DNA from: Haliclona indistincta | Taxonomy: Eukaryota; Porifera; Demospongiae; Haplosclerida; Chalinidae | Direction of reading: 5' to 3' | Assembly: GCA_964017065.1 (NCBI GenBank) | Contig: OZ024788.1 | Location: forward strand, 10,476,457-10,540,456 | Length of the DNA stretch: 64,000 nucleotides | Shown here: positions 23,602 through 33,880 of the stretch, piece after piece | Layout of the letters: every line of letters starts with the position of its first letter | Numbering within the stretch: position 1 is the stretch's first letter | Notes under the pieces: generated by a model | Told to the model about the DNA's origin: nothing | The model's input: only the letters and a program-made list of their open reading frames with translations | Databases searched by the model: none | Translations under genes and position numbers: made by a program

Positions 23602-23988
23602 ATGGGGACTCAAACAGATCAGTAAGTTATTTTTATTATAATGTACTTTTACAGTATTGATCTTTTTACAGAGTACTATACAGACCTAGCTGCGAAGAGC
23701 ATCTTCGATTTTATAGCCGTGTTTGTCCACATGCAAATGGAGAGTCACACTCCTAAGTTATTTTTTACTAATGCTAAGGGGCCTATAGTTGGGCGACCCG
23801 AGGGGCGGGGTGAGGGGTGGACTGGATTCAACACTGATAATGATCATGGTTTCAACTATACTGCAAGCTTAGATAATCTTGTGAGTGAAACACATCATAG
23901 CATCCCTGGGAACCTCACGATGTTGTGCACTATCTGTGTGATCGCGTGTACTCAGAAGGTGCTGAGAAGTCCGAGAAGTATGTACTGA
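23602..23988 (+). CDS. Candidate two-exon gene, up to 117 aa
   Basis: ATG at 23602 opens MGTQTD, and after exactly 20 nt comes a strong donor, CA|GTAAGT (23622). Joining to the AG at 23654 (33-bp intron) gives an open frame to 23988 that includes YTDLAAKSIFDFIAVFVH. The better acceptor, TCTTTTTACAG at 23671 (50-bp intron), gives a different 28-codon tail, so the exon 2 start is undecided. No family is recognised. It belongs with the genes at 19555 and 21595 by exon-1 length and sequence. Confidence 0.35.
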
Positions 23989-24039
23989 GAAGGCTGGCAA
24001 AGAATTTCAGGATCAAAGCCGAGTGCCGACGAGTGTCTG

Positions 24040-24330
24040 ATCCATGACGGCTATTAGAGTGTGGATGAGACAGCAAGCTACCTTGCTGTAACACCAGACT
24101 ATCACCAGATATGACATGTTTAATACTCAATTCCAGCTATGCTGGTTTTGAAGTCTTCATAGTAAATGAAGAAATTGATCTGAGGAGCGAGAAAAGGGCG
24201 TCTAGTTTGAGACTGCTATTTCCATGCATGGTTAGAACTGCTGTACAGGCAAATTATCTTGCCATAGCACCAGACTACCTCCGTGAGTATGATCAGTACA
24301 ACTACATAAGCCAAGATATGACATAAATAC
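24040..24330 (+). repeat. Two diverged copies of the VQANYLAIAPDY repeat
   Basis: The first (24050-24110) reads SYLAVTPDYHQ. The second (24224-24326) reads TAVQANYLAIAPDYLREYDQ and continues open to 24326. These more distant copies preserve the peptide signature while most synonymous-type positions differ. Confidence 0.45.
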
Positions 24331-26900
24331 CAGTTTGACATCCATTATTGCTTGTCAACATAACAATTATAGAAAAGAAAAAATTATAGAACAAATTCAG
24401 TAGTTGATGGATAAGTAACTTTTCTTGCATTCATGTGACTATGACATCACAGGAACTACATCATTAGGAAGAACAGCGTCAGAACTGGTGAGCGAGAGTG
24501 CACTAGTGGTTGGCTGTTAGTGATCGTGTCATTGCTAGACCATATTTACTGGAACCATCCATCAGAAAGCTTTGCTGTGGGATGTACTCGACATCTACTA
24601 TTCTGATCATGATGCAACATTTCTCTCAATGCCATTTTGACGATTGACGCTGTAGGAAAGTTATCATACTATAGCACAAGACTAGCCTCAACTGATGTGG
24701 ACACATCTAAAGAGCTAAATAGCTAACTCATATCAAATTCAGTGCAACAAATCTCATTACGGATAATCGGTTAGACAACTCCTTGATCAGCATTGAGGAG
24801 CAACACAAAAGAGCTTCCATTCTCAATCTTTCTAGAAAGCTCAAAGAGTATCGATCGCGAGCTCGATCAAGAGTCTCTAGTCTCTATTGCTGACTCCAGG
24901 AGCCTGCTGACTCAAATATTACAATTTAATCATAAAACAAACAGTTATTAAGCAGTTCAAACAGTATGTTAGCTGTTACTATTCACAAGATTGATTTTAA
25001 CTGTTATTCATTTTGTAGTAAAGAAACCAAGTTTATTATCATCACTGACACATGTCAGATTGGAAGCAGCACACGCGATGCATACAACTAATCTCCTCCG
25101 TAGGGAAAACTATGTCAACAAATCAGCCAAATCAATCAAACCTCTTACTGGTATGCTGATGGACAAGAATGTTAAGTTGAGTCAAAACCACCATTTACTG
25201 GAGAAATTTAATCATTATACTTTATGAAAATTAATAGAGCTACCGTCACAAAAAAGAGAATCTTTATACAAACATTTGTAATGTGTTACACACTGTTGTC
25301 TATCAAAGAGATGTTTCATGTCAAAGGATCGATCTGCTCAAATAATGAACAACGTCAAGCAATGCCTTCATAAATATCATGTGAAACATCGGAGATTTCG
25401 TGGCTAAAATAACTTGGCTTTTGTGTGTGTGCGTCAAGTTGCCATGACGACTGATTATTAAAAAAAACACTAGTAAGGACATGGGTCAAGCATCATAGGT
25501 TTGACCAAAATCATGTTCTTAGCCTTCATCAGCAATAGTTTCTTCTGCATGAGCAGTAGCTGCATCAATTCCGGTGTACAAGTAAAAGATGTTTCCATGT
25601 GTATCTAATGAGTTAACTCATGTGAATAGAATACATGATATTCATTATGATCACACGATACCTTCATCACTGAGTAATGTCACATGATAGTATCTACTAT
25701 GGTCAATGACTATATGCATCGTGTGTGAGCATGCAGCAACTACAACTAAGCATTTCAAGATTGTAGCTTGGATAGTAAAATGAAGGTTCGTATCCCAACT
25801 AATGTCACTTTTGCCATCAAAGTAACAAAATGTGCAGAGGAGGACGTTTTGCCCATGGAGACAGTCAAGAACTCTTAAAAGTTGTGATAATCTATCATGC
25901 CAAGGACCAATGACAAGAATTTTGCTCGACTCCATGCTTGTCCTTTAGAGAGCTACGCATTGCAGCACACGAGATGCATACAACTCATCTCCTCCAGAGA
26001 GATACTTGCAGTTTGTTAGTACAAATAACAAGAAATAATGTACATCTCATATCATAACACCAGTGTGTAGCATAATGGAGCTTTGCAAATGTTAATTTAG
26101 AAAGAGAGTCAAGAGCACTATTTACTAGAGACTTTAATGATAACAAATCTTTACGAAAATTAACAGAGCTACCATCACTAAAAAAGAGAATCTTTATACG
26201 ATCATTTGTAAGATGTTAAACGCTCCTGTCTATCAAAGAAATGTTTCATGTCAAAGGATCGATCTGCCCAAATAATAAACAACATCAAGCAATGCCTTCG
26301 TAAATATCATGTGAAACATCGGAGACAATCACAAGTTTCCATGACGATTGGTAATTATTGTTTAAACACATTAGAAAAGGCACAGGGTTGAGCAACATAG
26401 CTTTGTCCGAATGTTCTCTGGAATTCTTCTTAACCTCCTTCAGTAATGGACATCTATCTAGCTTAGGTAATCACGAGATGGTTGAAACTGCTATGGGTCA
26501 TCCAGTTGATGAGAATGCATGAATTACAGTCGAAGATCAGTACCATGAAGTCGGTACCTCTTGATGTGGTCTACAGCAGTTGCTGACTCCTTTGCAGTGA
26601 TTCCACGCTTCATGTTCAAGCAGCAATGGGCGTTACGAATATTGGTGCTTGTATTCTTGTTTATTGCAGATGACAACTCGATATTGAAAAAAGACGAATT
26701 CACACTATTGACATAATCATGAAGGCGATGCCCACCTCTAGTTAGAAAACTGGGAGTATACAGTTTCAATTAATATTTGGAAGCAGAACTGGCAGGAACT
26801 CTTATTTTACACAGCTAGTACAATACAAGCTGCTGAAAACATTGCAACAGATCTGTAACTCTTACTGCTGCACGAGGGACAAACACCTTTGCATAAAATT
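24331..26900. other. Spacer with a duplicated block
   Basis: About 430 bp is present twice: 25068-25500 and 25962-26400 share GATGCATACAACT(A/C)ATCTCCTCC, ATGTTTCATGTCAAAGGATC and CATGTGAAACATCGGAGA. A polar frame at about 24735-24890 (LISIEEQHKRASILNLSRKL) looks exon-like but is unsupported. Confidence 0.45.
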
Positions 26901-27006
26901 TGACATACTCAAAGATCACCAATTTTAGCAGAAAGATCACCTCAGTACATCTTTCATATTCCGTTTTATTACGTACAATTATATTAAATGTCTTAAATTT
27001 TTGCAG

Positions 27007-27180
27007 GTCAACAATGAAGAATTTATTCAACTTATTGATGATGAAGACTATAGTGAGAGCTTTCACATTCTGCTATAGCAATGCAAGAAGTCGAACCCGG
27101 GAAGAAATGGTGGTAGAGGAGCAAAGGGTAGAGGTGAAAGAGGAAAGAAGAAATATTCTGAGCAGTTATGATATAATACC
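27007..27180 (+). other. Possible terminal exon with an Arg/Gly-rich tail
   Basis: After an acceptor-like TTTTTGCAG the frame reads VNNEEFIQLIDDEDYSESFH, meets one TAG, then continues in the same frame as SNPGRNGGRGAKGRGERGKKK before a stop. An acidic segment followed by an RGG-like tail suggests an RNA-binding protein remnant. The internal stop or an unseen intron prevents a firm call. Confidence 0.25.
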
Positions 27181-27442
27181 TAAAGTTAAATAACACGGTT
27201 TCTTCGGCTATAGATTATTAAAACTACGTAAACGGGATATGAAACTCTATTTAAACGGATAAAACCATACGCATTATTTTCAGTTGAAGTACTAATAATT
27301 ATTACAAAGGCACATGACATGCTTTAATAGCAGTGTATGTGCAAGCCAGCAGTAGAGAATGATCAATATGAAACAAACTGCATTCATATTATTAGCAGTG
27401 TCTACTTACCATAGACAACCTCTGATGATGTCATTTCAAAAA

Positions 27443-27490
27443 TTAACCACGGCGTTAATAACCACAACAAAATGGCGGCACCAAAGAACA
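27443..27490 (+). promoter_or_regulatory. Repeated upstream element, copy 1
   Basis: TTAATAACCACAACAAAATGG followed by CGGC, some 200 bp upstream of the receptor gene. The same block recurs at 28796-28845. AAAATGGCGGC resembles a YY1-type core promoter site, but binding is inferred. Confidence 0.3.
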
Positions 27491-27693
27491 CATACAAGTT
27501 TATACTGCAGTCGTCAGCCAACTTTGACCTCCACAAGAGTTAAAGGGTTAACTGAGTGAGCAGCGATGGCGTCACAAACACATTTCAGCATAATTTACAC
27601 TCAAGCCATACAGCTTCTCACTATGTCAGTCAAGTGTTGTTGTTCTATCACTGTGACGCTAGTGACGCTCGTGTTTGCTGTCTCTCAAACAGC

Positions 27694-28599
27694 ATGGCGT
27701 TCAATCTCACCGGTGTGGACCCTGATCAATACTTTAAAGTCACTGTTGCCGTCAACAGTCTACTCTTCACATGTCTGGTGCTTCCCTCCCTACTGCTCTG
27801 CTTGCAGTGTGCTGTGGCGCTGATCTTTGCCAAAGAGATAAACAGCAAGATTCGTCTCTTGTTGGTTAACATATTTGTTGCAGAGATAAGTAAATGGATT
27901 GCCTTCACTGTGCTCTACCTGACATGGCCGCTTCGTATACTCTACCAGGACACCCTCACCTGTAAACTAACTTTTAGCTCGTTCTCCGTTGCTCGCTCAC
28001 AAACATTCATGGCTGCTGGTCTGTACGCAATCCTTGTCTACACCTTCATCAAGTATGGAGAGAAGAAACTGAAGTGGTGTGTAGTGATACCATTTGAAGC
28101 TGTGTCGTGGTTAGTGACGCTCGTGTTTGCTGCACTGCCTTACATTGATGGTGCTATAATCACTTCCAATGGATTCTGTGGCGGTAGTTTCCAGAAATCT
28201 ATTTCAATCAAGATCAGTTTTCCTTTTAATGTCCTCTTGGCGGTGTCCTCCCTTGGTGCTCAGATCATCTGTGGTGTTCTCACTATCGTGTATATTAAAA
28301 GAAACACACTTGAAGAAAACACCAAAATTAAGAAGGCCGTTGCCAAGGTGCTGGCGTACTTTGCCTTAACCTCGATTCTACCAGTTATCAATCTCATTGC
28401 GCCTGCCTTCAACTTACTGATACGGAAAGCCGTCACTGCCAACAACACTACTGCTATGATTGCCATCAACTATCTATTCATAGTGGTGTTCAATATTCCC
28501 TCAATAGCCACACCAATCATCACCATAGTACTCCTCAAACCAGTCCGTGTCGCCATCAAGGCAATGATCAAGAGAGCTTGCATGTGTTGCCGCACATGA
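27694..28599 (+). CDS. Seven-transmembrane receptor, 301 aa (GPCR-like)
   Basis: Intronless gene. I take the ATG at 27694 (MAFNLTG), which matches the start of the paralogue at 49537; the frame is open upstream but without another ATG. The short N-terminus has an N-glycosylation site (NLT). Seven hydrophobic spans lie at about residues 16-45, 52-78, 95-118, 130-150, 172-198, 216-240 and 256-282. Cys90 at the head of TM3 and Cys162 in the second outer loop are placed to form the disulfide typical of class A receptors. The TM3 end reads YGEKKLKW instead of DRY, and TM7 has NIPSIATPII where NPxxY is usual. The basic tail ends CMCC, a likely palmitoylation site. Ligand unknown. Confidence 0.88.
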   Translation: MAFNLTGVDPDQYFKVTVAVNSLLFTCLVLPSLLLCLQCAVALIFAKEINSKIRLLLVNIFVAEISKWIAFTVLYLTWPLRILYQDTLTCKLTFSSFSVARSQTFMAAGLYAILVYTFIKYGEKKLKWCVVIPFEAVSWLVTLVFAALPYIDGAIITSNGFCGGSFQKSISIKISFPFNVLLAVSSLGAQIICGVLTIVYIKRNTLEENTKIKKAVAKVLAYFALTSILPVINLIAPAFNLLIRKAVTANNTTAMIAINYLFIVVFNIPSIATPIITIVLLKPVRVAIKAMIKRACMCCRT

Positions 28600-28671
28600 T
28601 CAGTCAATAACTGATAACTCAGATCATAACTCAGATCTCAGTATATAGTGTAGTCAGTGTGTAGTAGTTAC

Positions 28672-28688
28672 TATGCCTCAGAGGCATA
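28672..28688. promoter_or_regulatory. Conserved 3'-flank palindrome TATGCCTCAGAGGCATA
   Basis: A perfect 17-base palindrome about 75 bp after the receptor stop, within GTGTAGTAGTTACTATGCC, which is also conserved after the other receptor copies. It is probably a 3' UTR hairpin. Confidence 0.5.
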
Positions 28689-28795
28689 TAGCATTCCTGT
28701 GTATTGTTCATCATATCCAGTTAGACCATACTTCAATGTAATTTGATTGGTCAGTCAGAGGTGGTCCAAGTTAAGCAGTTTACTTAAACACCTTT

Positions 28796-28845
28796 AATTA
28801 ACCACATCGTTAATAACCACAACAAAAATGGCGCCATCAAAAAAC
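28796..28845 (+). promoter_or_regulatory. Repeated upstream element, copy 2
   Basis: Second copy of the TTAATAACCACAACAAAAATG block seen at 27443-27490, here downstream of the first receptor. It may mark a lost or duplicated receptor promoter. Confidence 0.3.
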
Positions 28846-29343
28846 ACAGTTTACGTTGCCATCGTTATAAAACGGGCTGTTGCTTGATTCCGGCAACTTC
28901 TCTGGGCTCTCAGTACCTTGAGCGCTTCATTTATTTAAGTGCAGGTATGGTCTAAACAACTCAGACGATGGAAATAGACGCCCTCGTATGTGCTTGGGAC
29001 GTCTACAAACATTGGTTTCCGCGGTGATCTAAATCCTGTAGATACCTCAAATCCATCGTCTAGCCAAAATATAGAGTAAACACTGTAGAGATTTTTTATG
29101 AGTGATTTAATTTTGTGAATGAAATATTCAAAGAAAAAATTTTGACAATCATAATTTGCAATGCATACTTTTGATGCAGCCACATGTATTGTAGGCAGCC
29201 CAACAGACGTTAGAAGTCATCACAGAATTCGTGCTAAAACCATAGTGTCACAGCAGCCTCTGTTAATTGCTGCTAAAATGTACTACTAACAAGCGATAAC
29301 AGAATGTGATCGAGTGCGGTACCTTAGCTGAGGGCAATATTCA

Positions 29344-29351
29344 TGACGTCA
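29344..29351 (+). promoter_or_regulatory. CRE-type site TGACGTCA
   Basis: A perfect CRE palindrome 165 bp upstream of the ATG at 29509. The neighbouring phrase (ATTCATGACGTCACCACAC... GTACATGTGGGC) resembles the ATTCATGAC...CACAC...ACATGTAGGC block found upstream of the 38.9-48.3 kb peptide genes. Confidence 0.4.
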
Positions 29352-29454
29352 CCACACTTGTACTAAGTTGTACATGTGGGCGATGACATACTTGTAAGTT
29401 TGGCTGGAGCATTATCACAACAACGTAACATGACGCACCTGACAACGAGCTTAG

Positions 29455-29462
29455 TATAAAAG
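29455..29462 (+). promoter_or_regulatory. TATA box TATAAAAG
   Basis: A consensus TATA box 54 bp before the ATG of the 65-aa gene at 29509, which would put transcription start about 25 bp upstream of translation start. Confidence 0.6.
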
Positions 29463-29508
29463 AGGCTCTTCAGCTGCATAACAAACACGCAGCTATCTCG
29501 TACTAGGC

Positions 29509-29706
29509 ATGGATGTTTTTGTAGGCTGCATTGTTATGAAAGTACTATTCTATGTTATGACTGTCATCACAATCTATAAGACTACCTCGCTGCTACGCAG
29601 TCTTTGGAGGAAACTGCAAGAAGCAATAGAAGAAGTGAGACGAGAAAGACAAGCAAGAGGTGAACCAGTGAAGTACAACTACCACGTAGCAAGACCTTGG
29701 TATTGA
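29509..29706 (+). CDS. Small single-pass membrane protein, 65 aa
   Basis: A complete ORF from ATG 29509 to the stop at 29704-29706. Residues 3-23 (VFVGCIVMKVLFYVMTVITIY) form one membrane span, followed by a strongly charged, helical tail (RSLWRKLQEAIEEVRRERQ) and a Tyr/Pro/Trp end. A TATA box and a CRE lie upstream and ATTAAA lies at 29778. A decayed relative at about 31319-31494 preserves the same peptide, and shorter relatives lie at 31973 and 33879. Family unknown; topology suggests a small membrane adaptor or regulator. Confidence 0.55.
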   Translation: MDVFVGCIVMKVLFYVMTVITIYKTTSLLRSLWRKLQEAIEEVRRERQARGEPVKYNYHVARPWY

Positions 29707-31300
29707 CAAGACAAATATTCAAGACTAGAGTCAATGTGACTAACTAGAATACCAATATTAGATGTGCAGTTGTTTTTATTAAAATGTTTGACAATGAAAA
29801 ATTGAATTCAAGTAAGCTATAACTATGTGAGGTACAGAAGTTGTTTAGAGGCCTAAATTCTGGTAAATATATTATATAACCAGCTCTGGTTTATAATTAA
29901 ACAAAAACATGACACACAAGACGTGTCTTCATTCTTGTAGGTGGAGACAAGTCAAATAGTGTAAGCATAAAGGTGTTGCAAACTAGTTAACACTGATTTT
30001 CATACGCCGAAAGGCATCAACACGAAATGGAAGCCCAGGTCTTGAAACAAGAAAATGACAGTACCAAGTAAAAATAATAATATTGCAGAATTTGTTATTT
30101 CACAACGAACAATGAAGTTTCGTAGAGACACGCTATTCTTTAGTACAGATCGAATGAGCAAGCTGTCAATGTTAAAGGTTGGATTAGTTTAACCCCTATT
30201 TTCCCAGCACATGCTCCTGAGAAGGAAACCTCCACGCTGTCAGTGTGTTAGACAGCGTTAGACAGCAGTGGAAGCTGTTAATGGTATAGAAAAACTGTAA
30301 CCACTTTTGCAATGACTTGAGCAAGTTAATGTGTGATTCTCAACACACAGATTATAACCATAAAATTTATTATGAGTATACCAAGCTAAGTTTTATCCTT
30401 AAAAAAAAACGATCAATGTCAACATATAAATGACTGACCTCAGTCAAGTGACCACAAGAATAGGATTTGAAATCTCCAGCAACGTACATCATGAAGAAAA
30501 TTATGAGGACATGTTTTGAATCGACATTGTTGAAAGATTAATAAAGCAAGAGACTCTGAGAGGTAACATCACATCGTAACAAGAAAGATAACTTAACATC
30601 TGCCAAGCAGTCCAAGTTAGAGAGAATAGTCTTGTTAAACACTAACAGCCTTGCTTGTCATTCTTGTCTATACGTATAATCACCTGCTTTAATACTATAT
30701 AATTTGGTCAGAATCCGAGCATCAACGTGACGTGACAGTGATTCCTGAAACTCACAGGTTGCATGTCAACGACATACTAGCGGGCAACAAGACGAAAATG
30801 GATACAGACACGCCTCTCCCAGCAAGTGCACTGGAATAACTCTGGTATAACTTACATGTAGATATTAAATCATGTACCAACTTTAGACAATTTAAGAATC
30901 TTATCTCTTGTCTATTACTGTAACTTAACTTTTTCCCACACATCTTGCATTAGCTTTTAGCTATCATGTGCAAGTATTGTAAAAAAAGTGCAAAGGTATC
31001 GATCTCTTATAATGATCTCATATCAACTAAAAAGTACAGGAATTCATTCCACTGAGAAACATTTCTTGTAAATGAGTAAAATTTGAGTATCACATGGGAA
31101 ATTGTGAGCTAGATTTCACGTGTTAGCCGCATTCCAGGTGTTATTTTTGCTGCTTGGAGACGACTAGATAGCAATATGATAGAGCACAGCTTTGAATAAG
31201 GTAGAGCACAGAGAGCGTCGCCGCCCATCTCGCGCACATATGTACCTGTGCGGCCAGTACAGGGGCACAGCAAATGCATTAGTCAGAGCATGATGCATGC
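29707..31300. other. Spacer with array-type modules
   Basis: The segment 30455-30860 is repeated at 35440-35850 (GGATTTGAAAT-T/C-TCCAGCAACGTACATCATGAAG and onwards). Both include the frame LHVNDILAGNKTK / LYVNDTLAGNKTK, which is interrupted in this copy by a stop. No intact gene is supported. Confidence 0.45.
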
Positions 31301-31318
31301 GCACTAGCTTCCCAGCAT

Positions 31319-31494
31319 GTTCTTGTCGGCATTATTCTAAATGTACTTTTCTTTGCCATCACTGCAGTCACAATCTATAAGACTATCTTGCTGCTACGCA
31401 GTCTTTGGAGGAGGCTCCAAGAAGCAAGCGAAGAATCAAGACGAGCAAGCGGTCAACCAGTCAGGTACAACTACCATTCAACAAGTCCTTGGTA
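31319..31494 (+). pseudogene. Decayed copy of the 29509 membrane protein gene
   Basis: The frame encodes VTIYKTILLLRSLWRRLQEA and then ASGQPVRYNYH, matching the 29509 protein closely. The start region has lost bases, so the ATG in AGCATGTTC is out of frame with the rest, and the reading frame ends earlier (TSPW then stop). The preceding promoter-like block (GTGCGGCCAGTACAGGGGCA) recurs at about 37130. Confidence 0.65.
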
Positions 31495-31683
31495 GAGACA
31501 AGACAAGTATTTCAAGACAAGAGTCATGTGACTAACTAGAATACCAATATTACTAGATGTGCAGCTGTGTATAATATTAAAATATTTGAAGGTGTTGCAA
31601 ACCATTTCAACTGATTTTTCATGCAACAAAAGGCATCAACATGAAATATCAGTTATTTTCCATATTGTGGAATTTGTTATCTC

Positions 31684-31935
31684 AATGCCTTTAACTCCCT
31701 CAACAGACAGTTTGTAATGCATAACATCCAAAGGCTCTGTCCCCCTCTAGCTACAGTAATCATCAACTCTTACCGCTCTTTGACAGACCTCTTCGTTGAC
31801 GGTGAAGTGCTCCTCTCCAAAAGAGGAACCACACAGGGTGATCCACTAACCATGCCCATGTATGCCCTTGTTACTATCCCTTCGATAAAACATCTTCAAA
31901 AAGAGAGTACCACCACCAGAGTAACAAGAGAGTAC
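31684..31935 (+). pseudogene. Reverse transcriptase fragment
   Basis: The frame reads NAFNSLNRQFVMHNIQRLCP and later KRGTTQGDPLTMPMYALVT. AFNSLNR and TQGDPL.M.MYAL are conserved in retrotransposon reverse transcriptases, but the catalytic YADD region downstream is missing. The fragment sits between small-gene copies and has no intact flanks. Confidence 0.8.
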
Positions 31936-31972
31936 CAACACTGGACATACGCATCCAGCTGACTGAATTCCA

Positions 31973-32143
31973 ATGTTTTCTAATCTACGCAGCATAGATA
32001 TCCATCATATCCTTCTCGCCATTTTTATAAGACAAATTTTCATCATCACGATATCCTGCATGCTACTATGCAGTATTCGGAGAGTCGAAAAAGAAATGAA
32101 AGAATCACGAAAAGCAGAACAACCAGGAAACCGGCACCATTAA
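31973..32143 (+). CDS. Small single-pass membrane protein, 56 aa
   Basis: ATG 31973 to TAA 32141-32143. The N-terminus MFSNLRSIDIHH leads into one hydrophobic span (ILLAIFIRQIFIITISCMLL), followed by a basic/acidic tail (RRVEKEMKESRKAEQ). A second copy at 33879 differs by a nonsense change. The layout (membrane span, then a charged helical tail) matches the 29509 protein, and its LLCSIRR aligns with LLRSLWR there. No TATA box was found nearby, so expression is uncertain. Confidence 0.4.
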   Translation: MFSNLRSIDIHHILLAIFIRQIFIITISCMLLCSIRRVEKEMKESRKAEQPGNRHH

Positions 32144-32249
32144 ACCTTGGTTAAGTATTTTCAAGACACAATAGTCCGATAATTTTTTAGATGTGCTGCT
32201 TTTTTAGATTAGGTAGATTAGTTGTATTATCGCAAGTTTATCTCAACAT

Positions 32250-32640
32250 TGACATTATCATTGACAAGACAAGGTCAAACATGATCGAGTGTCCCAGCCT
32301 ATCGGTACACGCACACACTGATAGTGATTATTTAAACAGAGGAATTTATATGAAATAAGCAACAGCGCATGTTCACAGAGATGTAAGGATGCAACACAAC
32401 TGAGTCGACAGCCGACTAAAAACCCTTTGTCTCGTGTGTTGGTCATCTGTGACGTCGAAATAACACAGCTTGATTTTCATCAATAATTATGGTTAAGGCA
32501 ACGAGCGGTAAGTCCTTTTGCCTCAGTTCAAATATTGAAACCCCCCTGCTAGTCTACTGTAATGAGACGTAGACGCATATCATAGTAATAAACCTTTAAT
32601 AAGAGAAAATTAGTAAGATGCAAAAAATGGAGAGACACGT
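32250..32640. other. Insertion within a duplicated flank
   Basis: Sequence flanking 31973 resumes after this stretch when compared with the copy at 34150-34200 (TCTCACATGATAAGTGTTTT follows directly there). About 390 bp were therefore inserted here or lost there. No ends typical of a transposon are visible. Confidence 0.4.
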
Positions 32641-32683
32641 GATTTATCAACTATCTCACATGATAAGTGTTTTATACAAGTAA

Positions 32684-33033
32684 CACCTCTCCCAGGGAAT
32701 GGTTCCTGGTTCACTGCAGCACCACCTCTCCCAGGGAATGGTTCCTGGTTCACTGCAGCGCCACCTCTCCCATGGAATGGTTCCTGGTTCACTGCAGCGC
32801 CACCTCTCCCATGGAATGGTTCCTGGTTCACTGCAGCGCCACCTCTCCCAGGGAATGGTTCCTGGTTCACTGCAGCGCCACCTCTCCCAGGGAATGGTTC
32901 CTGGTTCACTGCAGCACCACCTCTCCCAGGGAATGGTTCCTGGTTCACTGCAGCACCACCTCTCCCATGGAATGGTTCCTGGTTCACTGCAGCGCCACCT
33001 CTCCCAGGGAATGGTTCCTGGTTCACTGCAGCA
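32684..33033. repeat. 39-bp minisatellite, block 1 (9 units)
   Basis: Nine 39-bp units (core CCACCTCTCCCAGGGAATGG, then TTCCTGGTTCACTGCAG). Two point variants alternate: CCCAGGG or CCCATGG, and GCGCC or CACC. Because 39 is a multiple of three, several frames on both strands stay open, so the long frames here are not evidence of a gene. Confidence 0.95.
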
Positions 33034-33086
33034 CCATTTCGAGCAACCCAAATATTTCCACGTCCTCGCTGCCCTGGATCAGGTCA
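33034..33086 (+). pseudogene. Gag fragment between minisatellite blocks
   Basis: This spacer encodes FEQPKYFHVLAALDQ, identical to the gag start at about 33566. It was copied with the minisatellite and is cut off at GATCAGG|TCACTGCAG. Confidence 0.6.
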
Positions 33087-33563
33087 CTGCAGCGCCACCT
33101 CTCCCAGGGAATGGTTCCTGGTTCACTGCAGCGCCACCTCTCCCAGGGAATGGTTCCTGGTTCACTGCAGCACCACCTCTCCCATGGAATGGTTCCTGGT
33201 TCACTGCAGCGCCACCTCTCCCATGGAATGGTTCCTGGTTCACTGCAGCACCACCTCTCCCAGGGAATGGTTCCTGGTTCACTGCAGCGCCACCTCTCCC
33301 ATGGAATGGTTCCTGGTTCACTGCAGCACCACCTCTCCCATGGAATGGTTCCTGGTTCACTGCAGCGCCACCTCTCCCATGGAATGGTTCCTGGTTCACT
33401 GCAGCGCCACCTCTCCCAGGGAATGGTTCCTGGTTCACTGCAGCGCCACCTCTCCCAGGGAATGGTTCCTGGTTCACTGCAGCGCCACCTCTCCCAGGGA
33501 ATGGTTCCTGGTTCACTGCAGCACCACCTCTCCCAGGGAATGTTTTCTGGTTCACTGCAGCAC
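33087..33563. repeat. 39-bp minisatellite, block 2 (12 units)
   Basis: Twelve units of the same 39-bp repeat with the same two variants. The last unit has diverged (GGAATGTTTTCTGG). The block ends in the second copy of the gag-like spacer. Confidence 0.95.
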
Positions 33564-33565
33564 CA

Positions 33566-33880
33566 TTTCGAGCAACCCAAATATTTCCACGTCCTCGCTG
33601 CCCTGGATCAGGACATAGCGACAAGGCTCATAGACTTGATTACTTTCCCACCAGCCGATGACAAATACACACAACTTTGAAAAAAGACGTGTTTGACAAA
33701 AACCTTCGGTCTGAGCGAGCATGAGCGAGCCTCTCTCGTCTCTTACACTTTCGGCCCCTTGGAGACACCAAACCATCACTTCTCATGGACGAAATGTTGG
33801 CAAAACGCAGATCCTACGAGACCTGTTTCCTCTTAGGCGACTCCCTGAGGACATACGCATCCAGCTGACTGAATTCCAAT
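33566..33880 (+). pseudogene. Gag fragment of a gypsy-type LTR retrotransposon
   Basis: The first frame reads YFHVLAALDQDIATRLIDLI and PPADDKYTQL. After a frameshift comes FGLSEHERAS, then LGDTKPSLLMDEMLA and, in another frame, RRLPEDIRIQL. This order (DLI-x-PPA-x-Y, LSE-x-ERA, LGD-x-KPS-x-LM-x-EM, LPE-x-IR) is the conserved core of gypsy/Ty3 gag. At least two frameshifts break it. No protease, RT or LTR is seen. Confidence 0.7.

Noticed and set aside
27556..27693. Longer N-terminus for the first receptor
   Set aside because: The upstream frame has no ATG, and the paralogue at 49537 starts at the position equivalent to 27694.
32667..33680. Open frames of 131-337 codons on both strands as a repetitive protein gene
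   Set aside because: The 39-bp repeat length keeps many frames open at once; only the last stretch (gag) matches a known protein.
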